From the NCBI GenBank assembly GCA_963760715.1, contig CAVXDY010000005.1:87411-151410 (forward strand): a stretch of DNA of 64,000 nt, given 5' to 3'. The notes beneath the pieces are model-generated. The model ran no database searches. It was not told where the DNA came from and saw only the letters and a program-made list of their open reading frames with translations. The stretch is from CAVXDY01 sp963760715. Its GTDB lineage: Bacteria > Actinomycetota > Thermoleophilia > Miltoncostaeales > Miltoncostaeaceae. Every line of letters begins with the position of its first letter. Position 1 is the stretch's first letter. Shown piece after piece: positions 41,572-50,995 of this stretch. A program made the position numbers and the translations under genes.

Positions 41572-42195
41572 TCACCCCACCCGCCAGCCCATGTCGAGGG
41601 TCGTCCCGTGCAGGATCACGTACACGGGACGGGCGCGGCGCGGGTGGAACACGATGGAGGCGAGCTCGCCGTCGCTCAGGGCAAGCTCCTGCGGGAGGCG
41701 CCGGAAGCTCACCGAGCTGACGTCCCCGTCCTCGTCCCGGAACAGGCCCTCGTAGTGCAGTCCCAGCCAGCGCTTCTGGAGCCGGGGGCGGCCCAGGAAC
41801 CGGGCACCGATCATCGCGGGGAACGACTCGCCGCAGGCCGGGCACACGAGATGCACGGTGCGGCCTCCGGCGTCGGGGGTGCGGCACCGGGTGGCGCAGC
41901 TGGGACAGGGCAGCTCCCTGTCACGGGGCGCCGGCGCGGGCGGGGCCGGGGCGTGGTCGTGGATGCGGTCGTACCGGCGCCGCCGTTCCGGATCGCCCAG
42001 CGTCTGCCACGCGGCGTTGGCCCGCTTGGTGATCTCCTCGGCGCGCCGGCGCTGCTCGGGGTCGCGGAAGCGGTCCGGGTGGTACGCCACCAGCAGCAGG
42101 CGCCAGGCGGCGCGGATCTCCTCCGTGCCGGCATCGTGCGCCACGTCGAGCGCCCGGTAGTGGTCGTCGTCGGCGCTCACCCTCCGGGTAAGCAT
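41572..42195 (-). CDS. J-domain protein with C-terminal zinc-ribbon-like region
   Basis: A 207-residue protein. The N-terminal J domain (about 8-75) has the HPD signature (VAYHPDRFRDPEQR) that stimulates Hsp70. Then come a Pro/Ala linker and a four-cysteine module (CPSCATRC...CPACGESF, about 92-125), and a final ~80-residue domain without known motif. This is not canonical DnaJ, as it lacks the G/F and CxxCxGxG regions. ATG at 42195 was chosen; GTG 15 nt inside is possible. It is divergent from the HTH gene and converges on the subtilase gene. Confidence 0.82.
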   Translation of the reverse strand: MLTRRVSADDDHYRALDVAHDAGTEEIRAAWRLLLVAYHPDRFRDPEQRRRAEEITKRANAAWQTLGDPERRRRYDRIHDHAPAPPAPAPRDRELPCPSCATRCRTPDAGGRTVHLVCPACGESFPAMIGARFLGRPRLQKRWLGLHYEGLFRDEDGDVSSVSFRRLPQELALSDGELASIVFHPRRARPVYVILHGTTLDMGWRVG

Positions 42196-42237
42196 GACGC
42201 ATCCCGCCCCCGGGATGACGCGGCACGCCGAGGCGCG

Positions 42238-42243
42238 TAGTCT
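42238..42243 (+). promoter_or_regulatory. candidate -10 box (TAGTCT) of leaderless HTH membrane gene
   Basis: TAGTCT is followed by 7 nt and GTG at 42251. The stretch around it (TAGTCTGCGC) is identical to that upstream of ridA. Confidence 0.42.
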
Positions 42244-42250
42244 GCGCCCC

Positions 42251-42664
42251 GTGGAGGAGCGGCCCGCGATCGGCGCACGGCTGCGCGAGGCCCGCATGCG
42301 CCAGGGTTTGGAGATCGCCGACTGTGCCGCGGCGACGCGGATCCGCGAGCGCTACCTGGTGGCGATCGAGGACGGGCGCTACGAGTCGCTGCCCGATCCC
42401 GCCTACGTCAACGGATTCGTGCGCGCGTACGCCTCGCACCTCGGCGTGGCCGTCCCGCAGCCCGTGCGCGACCTGCCCGTCAACGGCGAGCCCGGACACA
42501 ACACCTCGGTGCGCCCCCGGCAGGTGGAGCTCAGCGCCACGCGCACCACGCCGCGCCAGGCCGGCGTGCGGCGCCCGCGCCGGTGGCCCCTCGTGCTGGC
42601 GGTGCTGGTCGTGGTGGCCCTCGTCGTGGCCGTCCTGGTCGGCGCCATCGACCTCGGTCTCTAG
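42251..42664 (+). CDS. RodZ-like HTH_25 domain membrane protein
   Basis: A 137-residue protein. An N-terminal XRE/HTH_25 helix-turn-helix (GARLREARMRQGLEIADCAAATRI, read as consecutive helices, and YLVAIEDGRYESLPDPAYVNGFVRAYASHLG) is followed by a basic linker and one C-terminal membrane segment (about 110-133). This is the layout of the RodZ cytoplasmic-membrane part, without the periplasmic domain. It may link cytoskeleton or cell shape to the membrane. The start at GTG 42251 is supported by TAGTCT. Confidence 0.8.
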   Translation: MEERPAIGARLREARMRQGLEIADCAAATRIRERYLVAIEDGRYESLPDPAYVNGFVRAYASHLGVAVPQPVRDLPVNGEPGHNTSVRPRQVELSATRTTPRQAGVRRPRRWPLVLAVLVVVALVVAVLVGAIDLGL

Positions 42665-42691
42665 GGCCCCTCGGCCGCGACGACTCACTCG

Positions 42692-45600
42692 ATGGGGACC
42701 TGCGCCAGTTGCCGGGCCTCGATCCCGGCGGGTGCGCGCTTCTGCCCCGCATGCGCTCATCCCGTCGCACAGCCGGTCGCGCTCGGCGACGAGCGGAAGC
42801 TCGCCACGGTCCTCTTCGCCGACCTCGTCGGCTCGACACGGCTGGCCGACGCGGAGGACCCGGAGCGCACGCGCGCCATGCTCACGCGGTTCTACGACGC
42901 CATGGCCGACGAGGTCGTGGCCGGCGGCGGCACGGTCGACAAGTTCATCGGCGATGCCGTCATGGCGGTCTTCGGCGCTCCGGCCGCTCAGGAGGATCAC
43001 GCGGAGCGCGCGCTGCACACCGCCCTCGCGATGCGGAGACGGCTGAAAGAGGTCTTCGACGGCGCCCTCTCGCTGCGCATCGGCGTCAACACCGGCGAGG
43101 TCGTCGTGGGTGGCGAGCGCGAGAGCGGATCCTTCGTCACGGGCGACGCCGTGAACATGGCGGCGCGGCTGGAGGCGGCCGCGCAGCCGGGTGAGATCCT
43201 GGTCGGCGCTCGCACCGTCGCGGCCGCCCGGGGGGCCTTCGAGCTCGGCGAGCCGCGCACGATCGAGGCGAAGGGGAAGGCCGGCGGGGTCGTGTGCCAC
43301 CGGCTGATCGGCGCGCTGTCGTCGACCGGACCGCGGAGGCTCGGTCGCGTGTTCGTCGGTCGCGAGGCGGAGGTCGAGGCGCTCCACTTGGCATACCGGC
43401 GCGTCGTCGACGATGCGAGCCCCCGGCTCGTCACGATCGTCAGCGACGCGGGCGTGGGCAAGACGACGCTCGTCCAGCACCTCTGGCGAGGACTCGAGGG
43501 GCGGTCGCCGCGACCGCTCCGGCGGGTCGGCCGCTGCAGCTCCGTGGGCACGGGGATCACCTACAAGCCGTTGGGGGACATCGTCCGCCAGCACTTCGGG
43601 CTGCTGCAGAGCGATCCGGTGGAGACCGTGCGCCATCGGCTGGCCGGGCGCGAGATCCTCGGCCTGACGCTGGGGATGGAGGCTCCGCCCGATCTCCACC
43701 CCCTGGCCGCCCAGGACCGGCTGCGTCAGGCCTGGGTCGGCTTCCTGGAGGAGCTCGTCACGGAGAGGCCTGCCGTCGTGCTCGTGGAGGACCTCCACTG
43801 GGCCGAGGACGCCCTCATCGGCCTGCTGGACGCCGCGCGGTCGAACGTCCGAGGGCCGCTGCTGTTGCTCGGTACCGCCCGGCCGGAGTTCATGCACCGT
43901 CATCCGGAGTGGGGACGTGGGGCCGACGCCGAGACGCTCCGGCTGGAGCCCCTTTCCCCCTCGCACGCGTCCCGCCTGATCGACGAGCTCCTTCCGGATG
44001 GGCTCCCCGAAAGCCTGCGGGAGGCCGTCGTCCTGCGCGCGGAGGGGAACCCGTTCTTCGTCGAGGAGCTCCTGCGGGCGCTGAGTGATCAGAGCGCGCA
44101 CGGCTCGCCGGGCGACGTCGTCGTCCCCGACACGGTGCAGGCCGTTCTGGCCGCTCGCATCGACCGGCTCGAGCGGCCCGAGAAGGGCGGGCTGCAGGCG
44201 GCCGCGGTGATCGGGCGCACCTTCTGGTCGGGTCCGGTCCGGGCGCTGCTCGAGGGTGTGGAGCCGGACTTCGACCTCCTGGAGGAGCGCGAGTTCGTGC
44301 GCCACCGGGAGCGGTCGTCGATCGCGGGCGAGCGCGAGTTCGCGATCACGCACGCGCTCACCCGGGATGTCGCCTACGGGAGCCTGCCGAAGGCGCGGCG
44401 GGCGCGGCTCCATGCGCGCTTCGGCGCGTGGCTCGAGCTGGCGGGGCACGGACGCGACGAGTACGCGGCGCTCCTCGCCCATCATTACTCCCAGGCCGTC
44501 CGGCCGGAGGACGTGGACCTGGCCTGGCGGGCCGAGGATGCGGAGCTCCGCCGCGTCGAGGAGCGAGCCGGCGTCTGGCTGCGCCGGGCCGCGGCCCTGG
44601 CGGTGGGTCGGTACGACATCCAGGAGGCGCTGGCCCTGCTCCACCGGGCGGTCGAGCTCGAGACGAGCCCGTCGGTGCGGTCGGAGCTCTGGCAGGAGAT
44701 CGCCCACGCCAACGCCCTCTACTTCGACGGTGCGGCCTTCTCCGCCGCCATGGAGCGGGCGATCGAGCTCGCGGACGAGGACTCCACGATCGCCGACCTC
44801 TACTCCGAGCTCGCGTTTCAGACGCTCGTCCGCGCCGGGATGTGGACGGTGGCCCCCGAGGCCGCCCTCGTGGGGGGCTGGATCGACCGGGCGCTCGACC
44901 TCGCCCGGCCGACCAGCGAGGCGCGGGCGAAGGCCCTCATCGCCCGCTGCTACTCGGACTACGAGAAGCGCGAGGAGCTGGCGAGCGAGGCGATCCGCAT
45001 CGCCGAGGGTCTCGGCGATGCGGGGCTCCGCTCCTACGCCTACGACGCCCAGGCACTCCGGGCGTTCGCGCAGGGAGACTACGACGCCGCGGCCCAGTGG
45101 TACGGCCGCCGCCTCCGGCTGGTGGCCGAGATCACCGACCCGGACCATCAGTCCGACATCTACGCGGGGGCCATCGCCCCAGCGGTCGCTCGCTGCCGCT
45201 TCGACGAGGCCCGCCGCCACGCGGCCCTCCACGGGGAGGTCACGCGCGGCCTGTCTCCGCACCACCGCCTGCACGGGGTCTCGGTGGACGTCGAGATGGA
45301 CGAGGTCATGGGCGACTGGTCGTCCGCACGGGAACGACGCCACCTGGTGGAGGACGCCGTTCGGGCGAACGGCGCGACGCCCTGCCTGCGGAACCAGCGC
45401 ACGCTCCTCGTGTGCGCGCTCGCGTGCGTCCACCTCGACGACGAGGACGAGGCCCGCCGCCTTGAGCGGGAGGCAGGGGCGCACAGCTTCGCCGGCTTCG
45501 GGACCGTGGTCGACACGCCGCTGCTGCGGCTGGCCCTCGAGCGAGACGACCTCGCGGCCGTCGAGGCTCTGCTGGGCAAGCCCGCGGTGCGCCGGACGAA

Positions 45601-45838
45601 CTGGTTCTACCTGAGCTCGATGGCGGCGCACCTGGACGGCCTGGCGGCCATCGGCGCAGGCGCCCAGGTGGAGGACGAGGCCCGGCGGATGGACCGGCCG
45701 TGCCTCTACCTCGAGCCCTTCGTCCTCCGCGCCCTCGGCGTCGTGCGGGAGGACCCGGACCTCGTCGAGCGCGCCGCCGGTGAGTTCGAGGCGGCCGGCC
45801 TCGGGTGGTACGCCGCCCAGACCCGCGCGCGCCTCTAG
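42692..45838 (+). CDS. class III cyclase-AAA ATPase-TPR signalling protein
   Basis: A 1048-residue cytosolic protein. Residues 4-21 are a zinc ribbon (CASC...CPAC). Residues ~35-200 form a class III nucleotide cyclase domain with metal-binding Asp44 and Asp88, substrate Lys84 (DKFIGD), and Asn155/Arg159 of the transition-state motif, so an active adenylate cyclase is possible. Residues ~218-480 are a STAND/AAA ATPase with P-loop DAGVGKTT (252-259) and Walker B VVLVEDLHWAED. The C-terminal half is helical TPR-like. Homologues such as mycobacterial Rv0386 have this order. The ligand is unknown. A similar gene follows. Confidence 0.88.
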   Translation: MGTCASCRASIPAGARFCPACAHPVAQPVALGDERKLATVLFADLVGSTRLADAEDPERTRAMLTRFYDAMADEVVAGGGTVDKFIGDAVMAVFGAPAAQEDHAERALHTALAMRRRLKEVFDGALSLRIGVNTGEVVVGGERESGSFVTGDAVNMAARLEAAAQPGEILVGARTVAAARGAFELGEPRTIEAKGKAGGVVCHRLIGALSSTGPRRLGRVFVGREAEVEALHLAYRRVVDDASPRLVTIVSDAGVGKTTLVQHLWRGLEGRSPRPLRRVGRCSSVGTGITYKPLGDIVRQHFGLLQSDPVETVRHRLAGREILGLTLGMEAPPDLHPLAAQDRLRQAWVGFLEELVTERPAVVLVEDLHWAEDALIGLLDAARSNVRGPLLLLGTARPEFMHRHPEWGRGADAETLRLEPLSPSHASRLIDELLPDGLPESLREAVVLRAEGNPFFVEELLRALSDQSAHGSPGDVVVPDTVQAVLAARIDRLERPEKGGLQAAAVIGRTFWSGPVRALLEGVEPDFDLLEEREFVRHRERSSIAGEREFAITHALTRDVAYGSLPKARRARLHARFGAWLELAGHGRDEYAALLAHHYSQAVRPEDVDLAWRAEDAELRRVEERAGVWLRRAAALAVGRYDIQEALALLHRAVELETSPSVRSELWQEIAHANALYFDGAAFSAAMERAIELADEDSTIADLYSELAFQTLVRAGMWTVAPEAALVGGWIDRALDLARPTSEARAKALIARCYSDYEKREELASEAIRIAEGLGDAGLRSYAYDAQALRAFAQGDYDAAAQWYGRRLRLVAEITDPDHQSDIYAGAIAPAVARCRFDEARRHAALHGEVTRGLSPHHRLHGVSVDVEMDEVMGDWSSARERRHLVEDAVRANGATPCLRNQRTLLVCALACVHLDDEDEARRLEREAGAHSFAGFGTVVDTPLLRLALERDDLAAVEALLGKPAVRRTNWFYLSSMAAHLDGLAAIGAGAQVEDEARRMDRPCLYLEPFVLRALGVVREDPDLVERAAGEFEAAGLGWYAAQTRARL

Positions 45839-45850
45839 TTAGTTAGTCAG
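45836..45850. other. stop codons in all six frames between convergent genes
   Basis: The sequence CTAGTTAGTTAGTCAG holds TAG at 45836, 45840 and 45844 (all three plus frames). On the minus strand it holds stops at 45839, 45843 and 45847 (all three frames). It ends both the cyclase gene and the cupin gene. Confidence 0.7.
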
Positions 45851-46245
45851 TCGATCCAGAAGTCCGGGAGGAACTCGATGTCGTCCATCCCGGCCTGCGG
45901 GGCTCCGATCGTCACGAAGACGGCGTCCTCATCGCCGGCGGCGCGGAACGCCCGGGCGATCTCGGGGGGGACGCGCACGGCGGTCCAGGGCTCGAGGTCG
46001 ATCACCTCGTCGTCGAGCTTGGCCTGGGCGCGACCCGAGACGAGGAAGAAGACCTCCTCCTGAACGGTGTGGCGATGCCCGCGCGCGGGTCGCCACCCGG
46101 CGCCGAACCGCTCGAAGCTGACGGCGAAGTTCTCGAGGGCCAGGGCCTCCCGCAGGAACCGGATCTCGAAGTGATCGGGATCCATGCCCACCTCCGCCGC
46201 CCGATCCGGCACCGCGGCGACGGGAACGATCCTGTAGCCGGCCAC
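45847..46245 (-). CDS. cupin domain protein
   Basis: A 132-residue single-domain cupin. Cupin motif 1 appears as RGHRHTVQEEVFFLVSGRAQ, with two His and a Glu as possible metal ligands. Motif 2 is PPEIARAFRAAGDEDAVFV, in which the usual His is not obvious. Function unknown; small cupins act as sensors or isomerases. GTG start follows GGAG. It lies between the two cyclase-ATPase genes on the opposite strand. Confidence 0.8.
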   Translation of the reverse strand: MAGYRIVPVAAVPDRAAEVGMDPDHFEIRFLREALALENFAVSFERFGAGWRPARGHRHTVQEEVFFLVSGRAQAKLDDEVIDLEPWTAVRVPPEIARAFRAAGDEDAVFVTIGAPQAGMDDIEFLPDFWID

Positions 46246-46413
46246 GAGGTCTCCTCTCTACATCGTCCGCCGGGCTCGCCGGCAACCCTCCCACGCTCCG
46301 CCCGCCCGGGCGAGCGTTTCGCAATCCGGGACCACTTGACGCTGGCGGCGATCGGCGGCTTTCGTAACGACGGTCGGCCGCGACAGGCCGCGGCCGCTGG
46401 GGTGGAGGGGACG

Positions 46414-49400
46414 ATGTCCGACATCGGCGGCGGGGGCCAGGCGCGGGCCTCTGTGCCCTCCCATCTGGCGGAGCGGATCCTCGCGTCGCGCAGCGCGCTC
46501 GAGGGCGAGCGCAAGACCGTCACCGCCCTGTTCTGCGACATCGTCGACTCCACCGCGACGGCCGAGCGCATCGGGGCCGAGGCGATGGCCGCCCTCGTCG
46601 AGGAGTTCTTCACCCGATCGCTGGCCGTGGTCCACCGCTACGAGGGGACGGTGACCCAGTTCCTGGGCGACGGCTTCCTCGCCCTCTTCGGCGCCCCGCT
46701 GACCCACGAGGACCACGCCCACCGGGCCGTCCTCGCGGCCTGGGACATCGCCGCGACGCTCCGCGCCGACCCGATCCCGATCCGCGGCTCCGAGCGGATC
46801 GTGCGGGTGAGGATGGGCCTGAACAGCGGCGAGGTCGTGGTGGGCCGGATCGGGGACTCGCTGCGGATGGACTACACGGCGATCGGCGACACGATCAACC
46901 TCGCGTCACGGCTGCAGGCCGTGGCCGAACCGGGCAGCATCGTCCTCAGCGAGTTGAACGTTCCGTGCCGCCGGGCGCTCGATCGAGGCCGAGCCGCTCG
47001 GCGAGCGCCTCGTCAAGGGGCGCTCGGAGCCCGTCCTCGTCCACCGGCTCCTGCGGGTCCGCGACCTCGGCAGGCCGAGCGGCCGGCCCGGGGGCTCCGG
47101 CCCGCGGCTGGTCGGCCGGGGTCGGGAGGTGGAGCAGCTCGGCGGGCTCATCGAGCGCCTGCGAGCCGGCCGGGGTTCCCTGGCGCTGGTGAGCGGCGAG
47201 GCCGGCGTGGGGAAGTCGCGGCTGGTCGCCGAGGTCCGCGGACGCCCGGATTCCGCGCCGGTGCGGTGGCTCGAAGGGCGCACGCTCTCCTTCGGCCGGG
47301 AGATCGCCTACTGGCCCTTCCTCGAGGCGCTGCGAGGCCTCTGCGGGATCCTGGATGACGACGGTGAGCCCGAGAGCCTGGCCAAGCTCGAGGCGCAGGT
47401 GCGGCCCCTCTTCGGGGACGATTCGGCCGAGGTGCTTCCCTATCTCGCCTCGCTGCTCGGACTCGAGGTGACCGGCGAGCTCGCCGAGCGCGTGCGCTAC
47501 CTCGACGGCGGGGCCATGGGCCAGCAGATCCTCCTGAGCGTCCGGCGGCTCTTCGAGCGTCTGGCGAGGGAGGGCCCGGTGGCGCTGGTGATCGAGGACC
47601 TCCACTGGATCGACGAGTCGTCCACCGAGCTCATCGAGCACCTGCTGCCGCTCGTGCGCGAGGTCCCCCTTCTGATCGTGTGCGTCAGCCGGCCCGACGG
47701 CGAGGGGCCGCTCGAGCGCCTGCGCGGCTTCGGGGAGGGCGCTCATCCGGAGATCCTCGCCGAGATCGCCCTCTCCCCGCTCACCCGCGACGAGAGCGGG
47801 GAGCTGTTGCACGGGCTCGTGGGTCCCGGAGTGATCACGGACGCCGAGAGCGACCGCCTCCTCGAGCGCGCCGAGGGGAACCCGTTCTTCCTCGAGGAGA
47901 TCGTTCGGTGGCGCGCGGCGGGGGGCGCCGGCGCCATGGCCGTCCCGGAGACGGTCGAGGGGGTCATCCTGGCCCGAATCGACCGGCTGGAGGAGGACGT
48001 CAAGGAGGTCCTGAAGGTCGCGTCGGTGGTGGGGCGGAGCTTCCTGCGCAGGGTGCTCGAGGCGATCGTCGCCGCGGGCATCGAGCTCGACGAGGAGCTG
48101 GGCGAGCTGCTGCGGATCGAGCTGATCCGGGAGCGTCAGCGGCTGCCGGAGCTGGAGTACCTCTTCACGCACGCTCTGGTGCAGGAGGCCACGTACGGCA
48201 GCATCCTTCGTCAGCGCCGCCTCGAGCTCCACCGGCGCGTGGGCGAGTGCATCGAGCGGCTCTTCCCCGAGCGCCTCGACGAGTTCTACGGGCTCCTCGC
48301 CCATCACTACGGGCAGGCCGAGGACTGGCCCAAGGCCCACGAGTACCTCCTGAAGGCGGCGGACGAGGCCGGCCGGATCGCCGCCAACGCCGAGGCGCTC
48401 GGCTACTACCGGCGGGCCCTCGAGACCCATGCCCAGGTCTTCGGCGACCGCTGGGAGCCCGTCGAGCACGCTTCGCTCGAGCGCAGGATGGGCGAGGCGC
48501 TCTTCCGTCTCGGCCGGCACGAGGATGCGAGGGAGCACCTGTACCGCGCCCTCGATCTGCTCGGCGCGAGCTACCCGCAATCCCAGCGGGGGGTGGGCCG
48601 GGCGTTCGTTCGGGAGCTCGCGCGCCAGGTGCTCGGGCGGCCGTTCGCCGGCCACCGCCGGGACCGCTCGTCCGGTCCGGCGGACTGGGAGCGCTGTGGT
48701 GTGTACGGGGCGCTCTGCTGGATCGACCACCAAGGCGATCCTCGGCGCTTCACCCTCGACTCCCTCCTCCTGCTGAACCTCTCCGAGCGACGGGGCATCA
48801 CCCGAGGGATGGTCTACGGCTCGGCCGCGGTCGGCCTCATGGTGGCCCACGTCCCGCTCGATCGCGCCGCGCGCGGATACCGGGAACGGTCGCGGGCGCT
48901 CGCCGGGGAGCTCGGGGACCCGCTCGCCATGGGTGACGCGCTGTTGGTCGCGTCGATGGGCGAGCACCTGCGCGGCCACTGGAGCGTCGCGCTCGACGGC
49001 TTCGCCGAGGCGGAGCGCCTGTCCTGGGAGGCCGGGGCGCTGCGGGCGTGGGGCTCGAGCGCGACCATGAAGGCCTACGTGCTCCTGCAGCAGAGCCGCT
49101 TCGACGAGTGCCGTGCGGTGTGCGATGAGATCGAGCGGGTCGCCAGGGACGCCTCCGATCCCCTGCTGCTCGGGTACGCGCTCCACACCCGGGCCGCGGT
49201 GCTCCTCCGCCGCGGCCACTTCGCCCCCGCCCTCGAGCTCTATCTCGAGGCGATCGAGCTCTATCGTCCCGTGCCCTCACCCTTTTCCGGCCTGCGGGCG
49301 GTCGCCGATGCGGCGCTCTGCCATCTGCGGCTGGGCAGGCTCGACCATGCGGTCGCCGCCGCCGAGGAGAGCGAGGCGATCGTCGTCCGGCACGGGTTCC

Positions 49401-49801
49401 GCGGCTTCCAACCGGTGAACGCCGCGATCGCCGGCGCGGACGTGTTCCTGCACCTGGCCGAGCAGGGATCGGAGGAGGCGCTCGGCAGGGCGCGGGCGGC
49501 GGCCAAGACCGCGGCGAAGCGCAGCAAGGTGGCGCCGGAGGGCGTGCCGGGCGCCCGCCGCGTCCGCGGCAACATCGAATGGCTGCGCGGACGGCAGCGC
49601 GCGGCCCGGCGTTCGTGGCGACGCAGCCTGGAGGTCGCGGAATCCCAGGGAGCGCCCTACGAGGCGGCGATGACCGAGCTCGACGCCGGACTGCGGCTCC
49701 GCGACCCCGAGCACCTGGGGCGCGCCGAGGCGCTGTTCGAGGAGCTGGGGTCAACCTGGTACGCCGACCGCGCACGCGAGGCGCTCGGGGACGTGATCTG
49801 A
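46414..49801 (+). pseudogene. second class III cyclase-AAA ATPase-TPR protein, frameshifted
   Basis: Same architecture as the preceding giant gene. The cyclase domain (residues ~30-185) has Asp42, Asp86 and Asn162/Arg166, but Gln82 instead of Lys (VTQFLGD), a non-canonical base-recognition residue also known in Rv0386. The reading frame shifts at about 46957, where one extra A (GAACG for GACG) breaks the predicted FRAAGRSIEAEPLGERLVKG. The downstream frame runs to 49801 with P-loop GEAGVGKSR, Walker B LVIEDLHWIDES and ~550 residues of TPR helices. Start ATG has a GGAGGGG site. It is broken as assembled and could be intact if the A is an error. Confidence 0.84.
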
Positions 49802-49830
49802 TCGACCGAGCCCGGCGGCTCGGCCGATCA
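49799..49830. terminator. bidirectional hairpin between convergent genes
   Basis: TGATCG-A-CCGAGCC, a CGGC loop, and GGCTCGG-C-CGATCA pair over 13 of 14 positions. The hairpin starts in the stop codon of the cyclase gene and ends just before the sulfurtransferase stop. It has no T-tract. Confidence 0.6.
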
Positions 49831-49841
49831 CGTTCCCCGGT

Positions 49842-50723
49842 TCAGGCCGCCGCCCCGTAGGCGACGGGCCGCGCCGGGTCGGCGCTCCATTCGTTGAACG
49901 CGCCGTCGTAGACCCCGGCTCCGTTGATGCCCACCGACTCCAGGGCGACGAGGGCGAGCGTGGCGGACACGCCGCTCCCACAGGTCACGACGACCTCCGC
50001 CGGAGGGCGCTCCGGATCGAGGCCGGCGCCGCGCAGGAGGCGCCGGATGGCGGCCGGCGCCGCCACGAGGCCGGCGGACCCGTCGACCAGCTCGGGGTAG
50101 GGGAGACAGAGCGCGCCGGGGATGTGGCCGGTTCCGGGCGCGCCCTCCTCGCCGAGGTAGAGGTGGCGCGGCCGGGCGTCGATCACGGTCGCCCCGCGCG
50201 CCCGCGCGTCCTCGAGGTCGGCGAGCGTCAGGCGGAGCCGCGGCCGGGGGCGCGGGGTGAAGGACGCCCCGGGATCCTCGGGCGTCGCGCTCGTGACGGG
50301 GCGGCCCTCCTCGAACCAGGTGGGCCAGCCCCCGTCGAGCACGCGCGCCTCGGCGCCGTAGAAGCGGAACGCCCAGGCCACGCGGGCGGCGAAGATGCCG
50401 TAGTAGTCGTCGTAGGTCACGACGAGATCGCCGTCGCCCACGCCGAGGCGCTCGGCCTGGCGAGCGAAGTCCTCGGGCCCGGCCACCTGGTAGGGGACGG
50501 GGTCGCCGGCGTCGATGAGGTCGTGCTCCCAATCCGCCAGGACGGCCCCGGGGATGTGGGAGGCGCCGTACTCGGCGCGCTTGGCGTGGGGCTTGGGGGA
50601 GCTCATGTGGCGCCCCCGCACGTCGAGCACGCGCAGGCCCGGCCGGCCGAGATGGGCCTCCAGCCAGTCGGCGTCAACGAACGGTCCGGGCGGCGCCTCG
50701 ATCTGCGTTCGGGTGAGGGACAT
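49842..50723 (-). CDS. thiosulfate/3-mercaptopyruvate sulfurtransferase (tandem rhodanese)
   Basis: A 293-residue protein of two rhodanese domains (about 1-140 and 155-290). The catalytic Cys in the second domain is in VVTCGSGVSATL; the loop CGSGVS resembles mercaptopyruvate sulfurtransferases more than the CRKGVT of thiosulfate sulfurtransferases. The first domain is inactive (the position reads YDDYYGIFA). Motifs LDVRGRHM, HIPGAVLADWEHDL and GHIPGALCLPY are clear. It moves sulfane sulfur to cyanide or thiols. A DUF1059 gene lies 38 nt upstream on the same strand. Confidence 0.9.
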   Translation of the reverse strand: MSLTRTQIEAPPGPFVDADWLEAHLGRPGLRVLDVRGRHMSSPKPHAKRAEYGASHIPGAVLADWEHDLIDAGDPVPYQVAGPEDFARQAERLGVGDGDLVVTYDDYYGIFAARVAWAFRFYGAEARVLDGGWPTWFEEGRPVTSATPEDPGASFTPRPRPRLRLTLADLEDARARGATVIDARPRHLYLGEEGAPGTGHIPGALCLPYPELVDGSAGLVAAPAAIRRLLRGAGLDPERPPAEVVVTCGSGVSATLALVALESVGINGAGVYDGAFNEWSADPARPVAYGAAA

Positions 50724-50761
50724 CGGGTCTCCTTGTCGGCGGAGGCGCGCCGCCGTGGCGG

Positions 50762-50920
50762 CTACGCCTCCTGGGCCATGGCGAGGAGGTCGCTGCGCTC
50801 GATCTTCCCGACGAGCTCGGGGTGATCCACGCGCATGTGCGCCTCGATCACGTCGGCCGCCTGATCGGCGGTGTCACCGCCACCGATGAACCCGCACAGG
50901 CAGGTGATTACCTTGGCCAT
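50762..50920 (-). CDS. DUF1059-like small protein
   Basis: A 52-residue protein from ATG at 50920. It contains CLCGF, then a helix (TADQAADVIEAHMRVDHPEL) with His residues, and a short tail. The Cys-x-Cys plus His pattern and the size resemble DUF1059, whose role is unknown; the cysteines and histidines could bind metal. It has a GGAGCC stretch 3 nt before the ATG. It is probably co-transcribed with the sulfurtransferase. Confidence 0.7.
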   Translation of the reverse strand: MAKVITCLCGFIGGGDTADQAADVIEAHMRVDHPELVGKIERSDLLAMAQEA

Positions 50921-50995
50921 GGCTCCTCGCTTTCATGTCGTGACCACGCTGACTCTCGGGCCTTAGGCTACGGCGCACTTCTGCTTGGGGAAATC

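Noticed and set aside
41921..45631. Minus-strand open frame of about 1236 codons opposite the first cyclase-ATPase gene
   Set aside because: An antisense shadow: low-complexity composition, no motifs, and the plus strand encodes a complete cyclase-ATPase-TPR protein.
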